From contig JBJHBJ010000010.1 of NCBI GenBank assembly GCA_050485425.1, positions 34,654-98,653 on the forward strand: a stretch of DNA of 64,000 bases. The letters are read 5' to 3'. Positions 45,150-54,355 of this stretch are shown here, piece after piece (position 1 is the first letter of the stretch; each line of letters begins with the position of its first letter). Both the position numbers and the translations under genes were made by a program. The notes under the pieces were generated by a model. That model had not been told where the DNA came from, made no database searches, and worked only from the letters and a program-made list of their open reading frames with translations. Source of the stretch: LSCE01 sp050485425. Its GTDB lineage: Bacteria; Pseudomonadota; Gammaproteobacteria; Nitrococcales; Aquisalimonadaceae.

Positions 45150-45359
45150 ATGCGCGAGACCAGCTACCCCGAATCGCCCTGCGTCGGCCTTTGCCAACTG
45201 GATCGGGAACGGGGCCACTGCATGGGCTGCGGCCGTACGCTGGACGAGATCAGCCAGTGGACACGCATGGACGTGGACGGCAAACGCCATGTCATCGCCC
45301 TTGCCACTGCCCGGTTGGAGGCGGTCCCGGCCGCGACGCAGCGGGACAGGAGCGCCTGA
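45150..45359 (+). CDS. DUF1289 small cysteine protein
   Basis: A 69-residue protein with the DUF1289 pattern: SPCVGLCQLDRERGHCMGCGRTLDEISQW, containing four cysteines that could bind iron or zinc. The rest is a short helix with basic residues. TGAATG links its stop directly to the next start, so it is co-translated with the cobalamin adenosyltransferase. Function of the family is unknown. Confidence 0.85.
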   Translation: MRETSYPESPCVGLCQLDRERGHCMGCGRTLDEISQWTRMDVDGKRHVIALATARLEAVPAATQRDRSA

Positions 45360-45932
45360 ATGGTCAAGCTCACGCGCATCTACACGCGTACCGGCGATAC
45401 CGGCACCACCGGCCTGGGCGACGGTAGCCGGGTCGAGAAACATGGCCAGCGCGTCTGCGCCTACGGCGCGGTGGACGAAGCCAACGCGGTGCTGGGTATT
45501 GCCCGGCTGCACGTGCCGGAAAACCTGGACGCGGCGCTTGCGCGTGTTCAGAACGACCTGTTCGATGTCGGTGCCGACCTGTGCACGCCGGAAATGGAAA
45601 CGCCGAGAGTGCCGCCCCTGCGCATCACCGATGCGCAGATCCGCTGGCTGGAACAGGACATCGACCGCATGAACGCGGAGCTGCCGTCGCTGCGGTCCTT
45701 TGTGCTACCCGGCGGCACCGCCGCAGCCGCGCACCTGCATCACGCGCGCACTGTGGCGCGGCGGGCGGAACGCGACATCTCCGCACTGGCCGCTGTGGAA
45801 GCGGTCAATCCGCTGACCCTGCAATACATGAACCGTCTCTCCGACTGGTTGTTCGTGGCCGCCCGTCACGTCAACCAGGCGGCCGGCTCCGGCGACGTGC
45901 TCTGGCAGCCGGGCCGCAACCGGGACGGCTGA
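45360..45932 (+). CDS. Cob(I)alamin adenosyltransferase, PduO type
   Basis: A 190-residue protein. The N-terminal ATP-binding segment IYTRTGDTGTTGLGDGSRV is diagnostic, followed by AYGAVDEANAVLG, FDVGADLC, FVLPGG, the RTVARRAERD motif and YMNRLSDWLFVAARHVN. It transfers the adenosyl group of ATP to cob(I)alamin. Its likely client is methylmalonyl-CoA mutase, which would take propionyl-CoA from the valine and isoleucine branches earlier in the window onward. No mutase gene is present here. Confidence 0.94.
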   Translation: MVKLTRIYTRTGDTGTTGLGDGSRVEKHGQRVCAYGAVDEANAVLGIARLHVPENLDAALARVQNDLFDVGADLCTPEMETPRVPPLRITDAQIRWLEQDIDRMNAELPSLRSFVLPGGTAAAAHLHHARTVARRAERDISALAAVEAVNPLTLQYMNRLSDWLFVAARHVNQAAGSGDVLWQPGRNRDG

Positions 45933-45963
45933 CCCCCGATTTCACGTCACTCCGGAATCATCC

Positions 45964-46836
45964 ATGAGCAACAGTACGCAGCCGGCTTCGGCCCAGCTTC
46001 TGATTCACTGCCCCGACCAGCGGGGACTGATCGCGGCGGTCACCGATTTCATCGCACGCCACGACGGCAACATCCTCGATCTGGACCAGCATGTCGACGC
46101 CATCCGGGGCGTGTTCTTCATGCGCGTGGAATGGGAACTGGAGCGCTTCCGACTGGAACGCGACGCCATCGCGCAGGCCTTCGACCGGGCCTGCGGCCAG
46201 CCCTACAACATGCACTGGAAGCTGCATTTCTCCGACCAGGTGCCGCGCATGGCGCTGTTCTGCTCCAAGCTGTCACACTGTGTCTACGACGTGCTGGCCC
46301 GCTGCCAGTCCGGGGAGTGGAACGTCGAGGTGCCGCTGATCATCAGCAACCACGAGGACCTGCGGCCGGTGGCGGAGGGTTTCGGCATTCCCTATCACGT
46401 GATCGAGGTCACGCCGGAGAACAAGCCGGAGGCGGAAGCCCGCCAACTGGCGCTGCTCCGCGAGCACCAGGTGGACTTCGTGGTGCTCGCCCGCTACATG
46501 CAGATTCTCTCGGCGGATTTCATCAGCCGCTACCCCGAGCGCATCATCAACATCCACCATTCCTTCCTGCCGGCCTTCGCCGGTGCCCGGCCGTACCACC
46601 AGGCGCACCAGCGCGGCGTGAAGATCATCGGCGCCACCAGCCATTACGTCACCACGGAACTGGACGCCGGGCCGATCATTGAGCAGGACGTGGCGCGGGT
46701 GACTCACAAGGATGCGGTGGAGGACCTGGTGCGCAAGGGTCGCGACCTGGAGAAGATCGTGCTGGCGCGGGCCATCTGGCATCACCTCGGCCGCAAGGTG
46801 CTGTGCTACGACAACCGGACGGTGGTGTTCGGGTAG
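45964..46836 (+). CDS. purU: Formyltetrahydrofolate deformylase
   Basis: A 290-residue enzyme. An N-terminal ACT domain (LLIHCPDQRGLIAAVTDFIARHDGNILDLDQHVD) is joined to a formyltransferase-like hydrolase domain. Motifs are FCSKLSHCVYDVLAR, LISNHEDL, the catalytic INIHHSFLPAFAGARPYHQA and SHYVTTELDAGPIIEQDVARVTH. It releases formate from 10-formyl-THF, balancing one-carbon units with purH. The ribosome site is modest. It may share a transcript with the adenosyltransferase 31 bp before. Confidence 0.95.
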   Translation: MSNSTQPASAQLLIHCPDQRGLIAAVTDFIARHDGNILDLDQHVDAIRGVFFMRVEWELERFRLERDAIAQAFDRACGQPYNMHWKLHFSDQVPRMALFCSKLSHCVYDVLARCQSGEWNVEVPLIISNHEDLRPVAEGFGIPYHVIEVTPENKPEAEARQLALLREHQVDFVVLARYMQILSADFISRYPERIINIHHSFLPAFAGARPYHQAHQRGVKIIGATSHYVTTELDAGPIIEQDVARVTHKDAVEDLVRKGRDLEKIVLARAIWHHLGRKVLCYDNRTVVFG

Positions 46837-46867
46837 GTTGGGGTGAGCGCAGCGAACCCCGACAAAC

Positions 46868-48235
46868 TCACGCCGTTTCGGTTATCGCGTCCGCCAGCAG
46901 GTTGCACATGGTGTCCACCTGCTCCCGTTCGATGATGAACGGTGGCCCCAGTTGTAGCGTGTCGCCGGCGAAGCGTACGTACATGCCGCGTTCCCAGCAT
47001 TTCATCGCCACCTCCCAGGGCCGGCGCGCCGGTTCGCCGGGACAGGGTTCCATCTGGATGGCCGCGGCCATGCCCAGGTTGCGGATGTCGGCCACATGCG
47101 GCAGACCTCTGAGCCCATGCACCTGCTGCTCGAAGTAGGGTGCCATCGCCGCTGCGCGCTCCGCCATCTTCTCCCGTTCGAAGATCTCCATGGCCGCCAG
47201 CCCGGCGGCGCAGGCCAGCGGATGGGCGGAGTAGGTGTAGCCGTGCGGGAACTCCGGCAGGTAGTCCGGCCCACCCGTGTTCATGAACGTGTCGTGGATC
47301 TCGCCGGAGGCGACCACCGCGCCCATGGGCACGGCGCCGTTGGTCAGGTTCTTGGCCAGCGTCATGATATCCGGTGTCACGCCGAACAGGCTGGCGCCGA
47401 ACGGGGCGCCGACGCGTCCGAAGCCGGTCAGGACCTCGTCGAAGATCAACAGGATGTCATGCCGGGTGCACAGCTCACGCAGCCGGGCCAGGTAGCCCCG
47501 GGGCGGCACGATGACGCCGGCCGATCCGCTCATGGGTTCGACGATCACGGCAGCGATGTTGGAGGCGTCGTGCAGCCCCACCAGTTCCTCGAGTTGCTCG
47601 GCCAGGTGGGCGCCGTGTTCCGGCACGCCCCGGCTGAAACGGTTCTCGGGCAGCAGCGTGGCGGACAGGTGATCTGCCTCCACCAGCGAACCGAAATGCT
47701 TGCGGTTGGCGACGATGCCACCGACGCTGGTGCCGCCCGCGTTGACCCCGTGGTAACCGCGGACACGGCCGATCAGCCGGGTCTTCTCCGGCCGGCCCTT
47801 CAGACGCCAGTAGGCGCGCGCCATCTTCAGCGCGGTATCCACCGACTCCGAGCCGGAATTGGTGAAGAACACGTGATCCAGTCCGTCCGGGGTGAGCTGG
47901 CGGACCCGGTCGGCCAGCAGTACGGCGCCGGGGTGCGCGTGCTGGAATGCCGGCGAGTAATCCAGTTCCCGCGCCGAGCGACTGATCGCCTCGACGATCT
48001 CGGTCCGGCCGTGGCCGAAGCTGGCGCACCACAGGCCGGACAGGCTGTCCAGGATGCGGCGGCCGTCGGCGCTGCGGTAATAGCAGCCCTCGGCGCCGGT
48101 GATCAGGCGCGGGTCACGGCGGAAACCGCGGTTGCCGGAAAACGGCATCCAGTAGCTTTCCAGTTGTTGCCGGGTCACGCCGGCCCATCTGGCGTCGTTG
48201 TCCGTCGCTGCCGCGTCGGCGGGAATGGGTTTCAT
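46868..48235 (-). CDS. Class III omega-aminotransferase (beta-alanine:pyruvate type)
   Basis: A 455-residue PLP enzyme. Family landmarks are YWMPFSGNRGFRRDPRLI, LSGLWCASFGHGR, FTNSGSESVDTALKMARAYW and LLIFDEVLTGFGRVG. The Schiff-base lysine is in LAKNLTNGAVPMGAVV. The N-terminal WMPF pattern is that of omega-amino acid:pyruvate transaminases. It would move an amino group from beta-alanine or a related omega-amine to pyruvate. The product malonate semialdehyde could be handled by MmsA, which is known to accept it, but that link is an inference. Confidence 0.88.
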   Translation of the reverse strand: MKPIPADAAATDNDARWAGVTRQQLESYWMPFSGNRGFRRDPRLITGAEGCYYRSADGRRILDSLSGLWCASFGHGRTEIVEAISRSARELDYSPAFQHAHPGAVLLADRVRQLTPDGLDHVFFTNSGSESVDTALKMARAYWRLKGRPEKTRLIGRVRGYHGVNAGGTSVGGIVANRKHFGSLVEADHLSATLLPENRFSRGVPEHGAHLAEQLEELVGLHDASNIAAVIVEPMSGSAGVIVPPRGYLARLRELCTRHDILLIFDEVLTGFGRVGAPFGASLFGVTPDIMTLAKNLTNGAVPMGAVVASGEIHDTFMNTGGPDYLPEFPHGYTYSAHPLACAAGLAAMEIFEREKMAERAAAMAPYFEQQVHGLRGLPHVADIRNLGMAAAIQMEPCPGEPARRPWEVAMKCWERGMYVRFAGDTLQLGPPFIIEREQVDTMCNLLADAITETA

Positions 48236-48285
48236 GCTGGCCTCGATGATGTTGTCCTGACGCCAGCATAGGCCGGGAACGCGCC

Positions 48286-50043
48286 TCAGGCCAGTACAGT
48301 CCCGGCTTCCGTGATGTTGCCGGCAGGCAGCAGCGCCAGGGCCTGGTCCTGGCTGACCGGTGCCGCCTGCAGCAGCCGCTGCAGGATCTCCGGTGGCTGT
48401 TCGTCCAGCGCCAGCGGATCCTGCGGCAGCAGCTTGTTCCGCACCACCAGGTGCGCCAGCGCCAGCCGCCGCCAGTCCCCGTTCAGCCGGGAGGCCTCCC
48501 AGGCCAGCAGGATGGCCGAGGTGACGTGATACAGCGCGCTGGCAATGCGGCGGGCGTCCCGTTCCGCTCCGGGGTCGTCAGCCAGGTGCCGGGCGGTGTC
48601 CGCGGTCTTGTCCAGCAAGGCCTGCAGCCGGGCGCGGGACGCCTCGGGCAGATCGGCTTCCTCCAGCAGTGTTTCCAGGTACTGCTTCAGCACCGGCAGG
48701 GTCTGCTCCCGGCGTATGGCACGGAAGACATCCAGTGCGACGATATTGCTGGTACCCTCCCAGATCGAGCCCAGGTGGGCGTCCCGCAGCACACGACCGT
48801 CGGACCACTCCTCGATGTAGCCGCAGCCACCGCGGACCTCCATGCCGTCGCCGGCCACCTTGCGGGCATCGCGGGTGGTGCGGAACTTGATCAGCGGGGT
48901 CAGGATACGCAGCAGCTTGGCTGCCTGGGCATCGCCGGCGTCGGCGCGTTTCAGGCAATCGGCGGTGTGGAACACCATGCTGCGGCCCTGTTCGCAGGTC
49001 ACCAGCATCTTCAGCAACTGCCGCTGCATCAGCGGCAGTTCGAGCAACTGCCTGCCGAAGGCGGAGCGGTTGCGGGCCACGAACAGAGCCTCGTTCACCG
49101 AGCGGCGCATCAGCCCGGCGGAGCGCACGCCGTTGGACAGCCGCGACATGTTGATCATGTCGGTCATCTGCTTGAAGCCGCGGCCGGGCTCGCCCACCAC
49201 GTAGGCCTCGGCGCCCTCCATGACGATCTCGCCGCTGGCCATGGAGCGCGTGCCCACCTTGTCCTTCAGGCGGATGATGCGGTAATCGTTCAGGCTTCCG
49301 TCCGACTTGTGTCGCGGCAGCAGGAACAGCGTCAGACCGCGGGTTCCGGTCTCGCCACCCTCCGGGCGGGCCAGCACCATCGCCAGTTCTGCCCCGGCGT
49401 TGGAGCAGAACCACTTGTCGCCGTAGAGCTTCCAGGTGCCGTCCTCAAGGCGTGCCTCGGTGGTGATGGCGCCGACATCCGAGCCGGCGTCCTGCTCGGT
49501 CATGAACATGGCGCCCTGGTACAGCGCGTCGAAGTCCTGCGTGGTCAACTCGGTGATATAGCGCTCGATCAACTCCTGGGAACCGAACTTGCGGAGTGTA
49601 CGGGTCAGCGCATCGGTCATGCTCAGCGGGCAGCACAGTCCGAACTCGGCCTGCACGAACAGGTAGGTCAGGCCGTACTTGACGATGGGCGGCAGCGGTT
49701 CCTGCCAGTCGAAGACGCCGGCCCGGTGAGACATGGCGGCCAGGCCGAATTCGGAGAAAGCATAGCGCTCCAGCGCGCGGTAGGACGGATGCTTGTCCAC
49801 CTGCTGGAGCTCGGCACCGTTGCGTGCCCGGTGTTTCAGCGTCGGCGGGTTGCGGTCCGCTTCCAGCGCCAGCTCCTCCAGCTCCGAGCCCACCAGCGCT
49901 CCCAGCCGCCGGAACTGCGGCTCCACATGGCGGAACAGCGCCTGATCCATGTAGAGCTGCAGCAGCGGGCCGAGGTCCGCGTCGAGCTCGTAGCTGTTGC
50001 TGCCTTTGCTGTCCGGGATATTGCGATGAATATCGGCGCCCAT
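48286..50043 (-). CDS. Acyl-CoA dehydrogenase, AidB-like long form
   Basis: A 585-residue flavoenzyme, longer than standard acyl-CoA dehydrogenases because of an extra N-terminal segment and a C-terminal helical domain. Visible signatures are MTEQDAGSDVGAI and GGCGYIEEWSDGRVLRDAHLGSIWEGTSNI, with the catalytic-type Glu in WEGTSNI. The ATG at 50043 has GGAGGAG before it; longer in-frame sequence upstream is non-coding. It is divergent from a LysR gene across 130 bp, which suggests that regulator controls it. Substrate is unknown. Confidence 0.88.
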   Translation of the reverse strand: MGADIHRNIPDSKGSNSYELDADLGPLLQLYMDQALFRHVEPQFRRLGALVGSELEELALEADRNPPTLKHRARNGAELQQVDKHPSYRALERYAFSEFGLAAMSHRAGVFDWQEPLPPIVKYGLTYLFVQAEFGLCCPLSMTDALTRTLRKFGSQELIERYITELTTQDFDALYQGAMFMTEQDAGSDVGAITTEARLEDGTWKLYGDKWFCSNAGAELAMVLARPEGGETGTRGLTLFLLPRHKSDGSLNDYRIIRLKDKVGTRSMASGEIVMEGAEAYVVGEPGRGFKQMTDMINMSRLSNGVRSAGLMRRSVNEALFVARNRSAFGRQLLELPLMQRQLLKMLVTCEQGRSMVFHTADCLKRADAGDAQAAKLLRILTPLIKFRTTRDARKVAGDGMEVRGGCGYIEEWSDGRVLRDAHLGSIWEGTSNIVALDVFRAIRREQTLPVLKQYLETLLEEADLPEASRARLQALLDKTADTARHLADDPGAERDARRIASALYHVTSAILLAWEASRLNGDWRRLALAHLVVRNKLLPQDPLALDEQPPEILQRLLQAAPVSQDQALALLPAGNITEAGTVLA

Positions 50044-50173
50044 GATTTCTCCTCCAGCCCTGGCCTGGTAAGCCCCTGTGATGACTATCAGCCTAGGTCG
50101 CTCATGGCACCTTTCCCAATACCGGTTCCCTATCTGGTGATATAGTTTTTCGTATGATCCGCCTGGAGTGACC

Positions 50174-51118
50174 ATGGCACTGACATTTCGCCAGTTGCGC
50201 TATTTCCTGGTGCTTGCCGAGGAACTGCATTTCGGCCGGGCGGCGGAGCGGCTGCACATCTCCCAGCCGCCGCTGAGCGCCAGCCTGAAGCAACTGGAAG
50301 AGGAGCTGGGCGCCCGGTTGCTGGATCGCGGCGGCGGCCAGGTGATGCTGACCCCGGCCGGCGAGCTGTTCCGGCAGCAGGCGGGCCGGCTGCTGAACCA
50401 GTTGGGCGACGCCCGGGATATGGTCCGGCGACTCGGGCATGCAACCGGCGGCCGCCTGCGTATCGGCTTCACCCCCACCATGCTGTTCCGCAGCGTTCCG
50501 GCGACAGTGGCCGCGTTTCGTGCGCGCTACCCGGATGTGGACTTGCAGTTGCTGGAGCACAATTCCGCGGATCAACTGGAGGCACTGGCCCTTGGCCGCA
50601 TCGATCTGGGTTTCATCCATGCCCTGCCGCTTCCGGATTCGGTGACTTCGCTGACCATCGCCGAGGAGCCCTTCGTCTGTTGCCTGCCGGGCGATCATCC
50701 ACTGGCCGGCCGGCGGCGGGTCGCGCTGGAGGAACTCGCCGGGGCACCGCTGGTCATGTTCAGCCGATCGCTGGCCTCGCATTACCATGACCGGATCATG
50801 AGTCTGTTCCGCATGGTGGATGTGGAGCCGCAGGTGCGGCACGAGGTATCCCAGTGGCTGACCATTGTCGCCATGGTGGCAAACGGCATGGGCGTGTCAC
50901 TGGTCCCCCGGGCGCTGGTTCATGCCGGGTTCGACCGGGTGCGTTTCGTACCGCTCACCAATGCGGATATCCGTCATCGCTCCTGTTGCGTCTGGCAGCA
51001 GGGGCCGGGCAGCGCGCAGCGCGATGCCTTCTTGGACTGTGTGCGAGAAACAGCGCGGCGCGAGACCGCAAACCCACTGGAGGAGCAGCATGTCCATCAT
51101 CGTGTACACCGCCCGTAG
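50174..51118 (+). CDS. LysR-family transcriptional regulator
   Basis: A 314-residue regulator. Residues 1-60 hold the winged helix (FRQLRYFLVLAEELHFGRAAERLHISQPPLSASLKQLEEELG). The effector-binding domain follows from about 90 (GRLRIGFTPTMLFRSVP). The ATG at 50174 has GGAGT six bases before. The 130-bp intergenic region to the divergent acyl-CoA dehydrogenase gene is the expected operator site, though no T-N11-A palindrome was pinned down. The last 29 bases overlap the amidohydrolase gene in another frame. Confidence 0.93.
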   Translation: MALTFRQLRYFLVLAEELHFGRAAERLHISQPPLSASLKQLEEELGARLLDRGGGQVMLTPAGELFRQQAGRLLNQLGDARDMVRRLGHATGGRLRIGFTPTMLFRSVPATVAAFRARYPDVDLQLLEHNSADQLEALALGRIDLGFIHALPLPDSVTSLTIAEEPFVCCLPGDHPLAGRRRVALEELAGAPLVMFSRSLASHYHDRIMSLFRMVDVEPQVRHEVSQWLTIVAMVANGMGVSLVPRALVHAGFDRVRFVPLTNADIRHRSCCVWQQGPGSAQRDAFLDCVRETARRETANPLEEQHVHHRVHRP

Positions 51119-52712
51119 CGTCCTGACCATGAACCCCTCCCAGCCCCGCGGCGAGTGCGTGGCCGTGAAGGATGGCCGGGTGCTCAGCGTCGGCTCGCTG
51201 GACGAAGTGCGCCGTTTCGGCGAGGTGCGTATCGACGACCGCTACGCCGACAAGGTGCTGTTGCCGGGGTTCGTCGAGGGCCACAGCCATGCCCTGGAAG
51301 GCTATGTCTGGGACTGCCTCTACCTGGGCTATTTCGACAAGCTCGATCCGGACGGCAGGCGCTGGGAGGGGCTGAAGACGCCGGAGGCGGTGCGCGCGCG
51401 GCTGGCGGAACACGTCGGCCAGGGTGATGCCGCCCGGCCGCTGATCGCCTGGGGTTTCGATCCGGTCTATTTCCAGGGCGAGCGTATCGACAAGCGCCTG
51501 CTGGACAGCGTCAGCAGCGAGCGCCCCATCGTGATCATGCATGCCAGCCTGCACGTGATGACGGTGAACAGCGCCGTGATCCGGCAGGTGGGCCTGGCGG
51601 ACAAGGACGTGGAGGGTATCGTCCGCGGAGCCGATGGTCTGCCCAACGGCGAGTTGCAGGAAATCCCGGCCATGCACCTGGTGTTCGATGCGCTGGACTT
51701 CAACCTGTTCGGCGGCGCGTCCACTGTGCGCGCATTGAACCGTTATGCCGCTGCGGCGCGCCGGGAGGGTATCACCACCATCGTCGACCTGCTGAACCCC
51801 ATGGACGATGCCGCGCTGGAAGCGCTGCGGGCGGCCACCGCCGAACCGGGCTACCCGGTGCGGCTGCTGCCGGCGCTGAACGCGCTGGCCTGGGACCCGC
51901 CGGCCGGCAGCCGGCGGGTACGCGAGGCCATGGCGTACAATCACGAGCGGCTGCAGTTCGGCCTGGTGAAGCTGGTTACCGACGGCGCCATTCAGAATTT
52001 CACTGCCCGGCTGCAATGGCCCGGTTATCTGGAAGGGCCGGAGAACGGCGTCTGGAATGCGCCGCCGCAGACTTTCCACGACATGGTGCAGCACTATCAC
52101 CAGGCCGGTCTCCACCTGCATGTGCATACCAACGGCGACGAAGCCGTGGGCATGATTCTGGATGCCCTGGACGAGGCGCTGTCGTTATGGCCACGGCCGG
52201 ATCACCGGCACACCCTCCAGCATGTGCAACTGATTCGTCAGGATCAGTTGCAGCGGGTGGCGCGGCTTGGGGCCTGTCTGAACATCTTCGCCAATCACAT
52301 CTACTACTGGGGTGATATCCATCGCACCCGGACGCTGGGCTTCGATCGCTGCCAGCGGCTGGAGCCGGCCGCCAGCGCCGACCGCCTGGGCATCCCCTTC
52401 GGCATCCACTGCGATGCACCGGTCACGCCACTGTCACCGCTGTTCACCGCCTGGTGCGCCACCACGCGGCAGACCGCCAGTGGCGTGGTGCTGGGCGAGG
52501 CGGAGAAGATCAGCCGGGCGCGGGCGCTGGAGGCGATCACGCTCGGTGCCGCCTACACGCTGCGGATGGATCATCGCGTGGGTAGCCTGGAGCCGGGCAA
52601 GCTGGCCGATCTGGCTGTGCTGGACGAGGATCCGCTGGCCACCGACACGCCGCTGAAGGACATCCGCGTGTACGACACGGTGCTGTCCGGGCGGCCGACC
52701 GGGAGCCGGTGA
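51090..52712 (+). CDS. Amidohydrolase (YtcJ-like, amidohydrolase family 3)
   Basis: A 540-residue metal-dependent hydrolase. The first metal motif is GFVEGHSHALEGY (about 59-71). Further candidate ligands lie in LHVHTNGDEAVGM, HTLQHVQLI and FGIHCDAPVTPLSPL. C-terminal MDHRVGSLEPGKLADLAVLDEDP is the usual composite-barrel ending. It would hydrolyse an amide or similar bond; the substrate is unknown. GGAGGAG lies six bases before the ATG, inside the end of the LysR gene, and the stop overlaps the CobW start (ATGA), so the three are tightly linked. Confidence 0.88.
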   Translation: MSIIVYTARSVLTMNPSQPRGECVAVKDGRVLSVGSLDEVRRFGEVRIDDRYADKVLLPGFVEGHSHALEGYVWDCLYLGYFDKLDPDGRRWEGLKTPEAVRARLAEHVGQGDAARPLIAWGFDPVYFQGERIDKRLLDSVSSERPIVIMHASLHVMTVNSAVIRQVGLADKDVEGIVRGADGLPNGELQEIPAMHLVFDALDFNLFGGASTVRALNRYAAAARREGITTIVDLLNPMDDAALEALRAATAEPGYPVRLLPALNALAWDPPAGSRRVREAMAYNHERLQFGLVKLVTDGAIQNFTARLQWPGYLEGPENGVWNAPPQTFHDMVQHYHQAGLHLHVHTNGDEAVGMILDALDEALSLWPRPDHRHTLQHVQLIRQDQLQRVARLGACLNIFANHIYYWGDIHRTRTLGFDRCQRLEPAASADRLGIPFGIHCDAPVTPLSPLFTAWCATTRQTASGVVLGEAEKISRARALEAITLGAAYTLRMDHRVGSLEPGKLADLAVLDEDPLATDTPLKDIRVYDTVLSGRPTGSR

Positions 52713-53587
52713 TGATCGACGCCATTGCCACGACGGTGCTGTGCGGCTTCCTCGGCAGCGGCAAGACCACCCGCATCAACGCGCTGATCCGCGGCGGCGG
52801 CCTGCGTAACGCGCTGTTCCTGGTGAACGACTTCGGCAGCATCGCGATCGACGCCGAGCTGATCGAGGCTGAGGACGACCAGGTGCTCCGGCTGAACAAC
52901 GGCTGCGCGTGCTGCGGCGTCGCCGGCAACCTGTCCGCGCAACTGAGCGAGATCCGGCGCTGGGCGCAGCGTCCGCAGCGCTTGATCTTCGAGGCCAGCG
53001 GCATTGCCCGGCCGCAACCGCTGCGGGAACTGTTCGGTGCCGCGCAGGGTTACGCGGTGGAGAAGGTGGAATCACTGGTGGATGCCAGTGCCTTGCGCAG
53101 ACACCTGGCCGACACCGCCGTTTCCGACATCGTCGAGGATCAGCTGCGTCAGGTGGATGCGCTGCGGGTCAACCGGCTGCATGGGCTGGCGGAAGCCGAA
53201 CGCGATGAGGTGCTGGCGCTGATTGCAGCCTGGAACCCGCTGGCCCGCCTGGTGGTCGATGCGCATGCGGAGCCGGTTCAGGAGCCCGTTCCGTTCGCTG
53301 CGGACGCGGCGGAAACCGGCCCGGTGATCAGCCATAGCATCAGCTTCGATGCGCCGGTGGACCTGGACCGGCTGGAGCGGCTGTTGCGCGAGGCGGCGCC
53401 TGCATTGTTGCGGGCAAAAGGGCTGCTGCAGGGTGATGCACCGGATCGGCCACGTTACCTGGTGCAGTTTGCCGGCGGGCGCGTCAGCCGGGTGGCGACA
53501 ACGGCAGGTCATTCCTCGTCCCTGGTGCTGATCGGCCACCGGGGGGAGTGTCTGTCCCGGCTCGTGGCGCAACTAGCGCCCCGATGA
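52712..53587 (+). CDS. CobW/COG0523-type GTP-binding protein
   Basis: A 291-residue G3E GTPase. Walker A is GFLGSGKTT (about 13-21). The metal-binding CxCC motif is in NNGCACCGVAGNL (about 68-80), and the switch region FEASGIARPQPL follows. The C-terminal domain is short. Such proteins deliver metals to metalloenzymes; being translationally coupled to a metal-dependent amidohydrolase, it may serve that enzyme. The ATG at 52712 has GGGAG six bases before. The last 104 bases are overlapped by the end of the convergent gene on the other strand. Confidence 0.9.
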   Translation: MIDAIATTVLCGFLGSGKTTRINALIRGGGLRNALFLVNDFGSIAIDAELIEAEDDQVLRLNNGCACCGVAGNLSAQLSEIRRWAQRPQRLIFEASGIARPQPLRELFGAAQGYAVEKVESLVDASALRRHLADTAVSDIVEDQLRQVDALRVNRLHGLAEAERDEVLALIAAWNPLARLVVDAHAEPVQEPVPFAADAAETGPVISHSISFDAPVDLDRLERLLREAAPALLRAKGLLQGDAPDRPRYLVQFAGGRVSRVATTAGHSSSLVLIGHRGECLSRLVAQLAPR

Positions 53588-54329
53588 TCGGCCCCATGTT
53601 GCGCAGGAAATCCCGGCGCCCGAGGGCAGGCGCATACAGGCTGGACATGGAACCATCCAGGAACAGCGCATTGGACGCCCCGAGGTCGTCCCGGAACAGC
53701 CGGGCGAATTCGTGAAAGGTCACCGGTTGCTCGGTGATGGCGAAAACCACCGTGCGCTCGTCGATCACGCCGACGCCATTGCGGCGCTTCCGCGAGGTGC
53801 TGTTCTCCATGAAGGCGGGGTGCAGTTCGCCGTCGATGACCAGCATCGGGCCCGACTGGGTGGCCAGCTCCGGTGAGCGATCCCGCTCAAGATACCGTTC
53901 GGTGGTCATTACCGCGGCCTCGCCGTTCTCCACCAGAAAGACGCCATTCGGCTTCATGTGGAAGTTGCCGGGCCCTTCCGCGGTGTTGGCGCGGCGGAAG
54001 GTCTCGCCGTCCTCGATATAAAGCCCTGCAGGCGAGAGGTCGGGCCGGTACATGCCCGCATTCATGGCGAATACCAGGCGTTCGCCGCCCACTTCGTCGG
54101 GCAGCCGGCCGAAGACGCGATAGGGCTCGCCCCCACCGTCCCGCCAGAATAACTGCAGGGTGTGCACGTCCAGGTTCACCGTGCAGACGGTGAAGCGCAG
54201 ACCCTCGAAGCGGTGCGGCTCGCACGGCTGCTCCGCCGCCGAGGCCCAGGCCACCGGGACGGCCAGCAGGGCCCACAGCAGCAGCCAGGCCAGGTTTGGA
54301 GCAGTGAGCCGGAAACAGCGAGCGGGCAT
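53484..54329 (-). CDS. Exported phosphodiester glycosidase (NAGPA/DUF2233) family protein
   Basis: A 281-residue protein. A signal peptide covers about residues 1-31 (AWLLLWALLAVPVAWASA). The body has the DUF2233 pattern: LVFAMNAGMYRPDLSPAGLYIEDGE, KPNGVFLVENG, ATQSGPMLVIDGELHP, RNGVGVIDERTVVFAI and NALFLDGSMSSLYAP. It would be secreted to the envelope; activity on sugar phosphodiesters is only a family-level guess. The C-terminal 34 residues are Pro/Gly-rich and overlap the cobW gene antisense. The ribosome site is weak, so the start is less certain. Confidence 0.82.
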   Translation of the reverse strand: MPARCFRLTAPNLAWLLLWALLAVPVAWASAAEQPCEPHRFEGLRFTVCTVNLDVHTLQLFWRDGGGEPYRVFGRLPDEVGGERLVFAMNAGMYRPDLSPAGLYIEDGETFRRANTAEGPGNFHMKPNGVFLVENGEAAVMTTERYLERDRSPELATQSGPMLVIDGELHPAFMENSTSRKRRNGVGVIDERTVVFAITEQPVTFHEFARLFRDDLGASNALFLDGSMSSLYAPALGRRDFLRNMGPIIGALVAPRAGTDTPPGGRSAPGTRNDLPLSPPG

Positions 54330-54355
54330 GGTCGTTACTAGCCTGTGCAAGGGAG

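Noticed and set aside
48451..50145. A 564-codon plus-strand frame opposite the acyl-CoA dehydrogenase gene
   Set aside because: Shadow of the well-supported minus-strand gene; sequence is Gly/His/Gln-rich without motifs.
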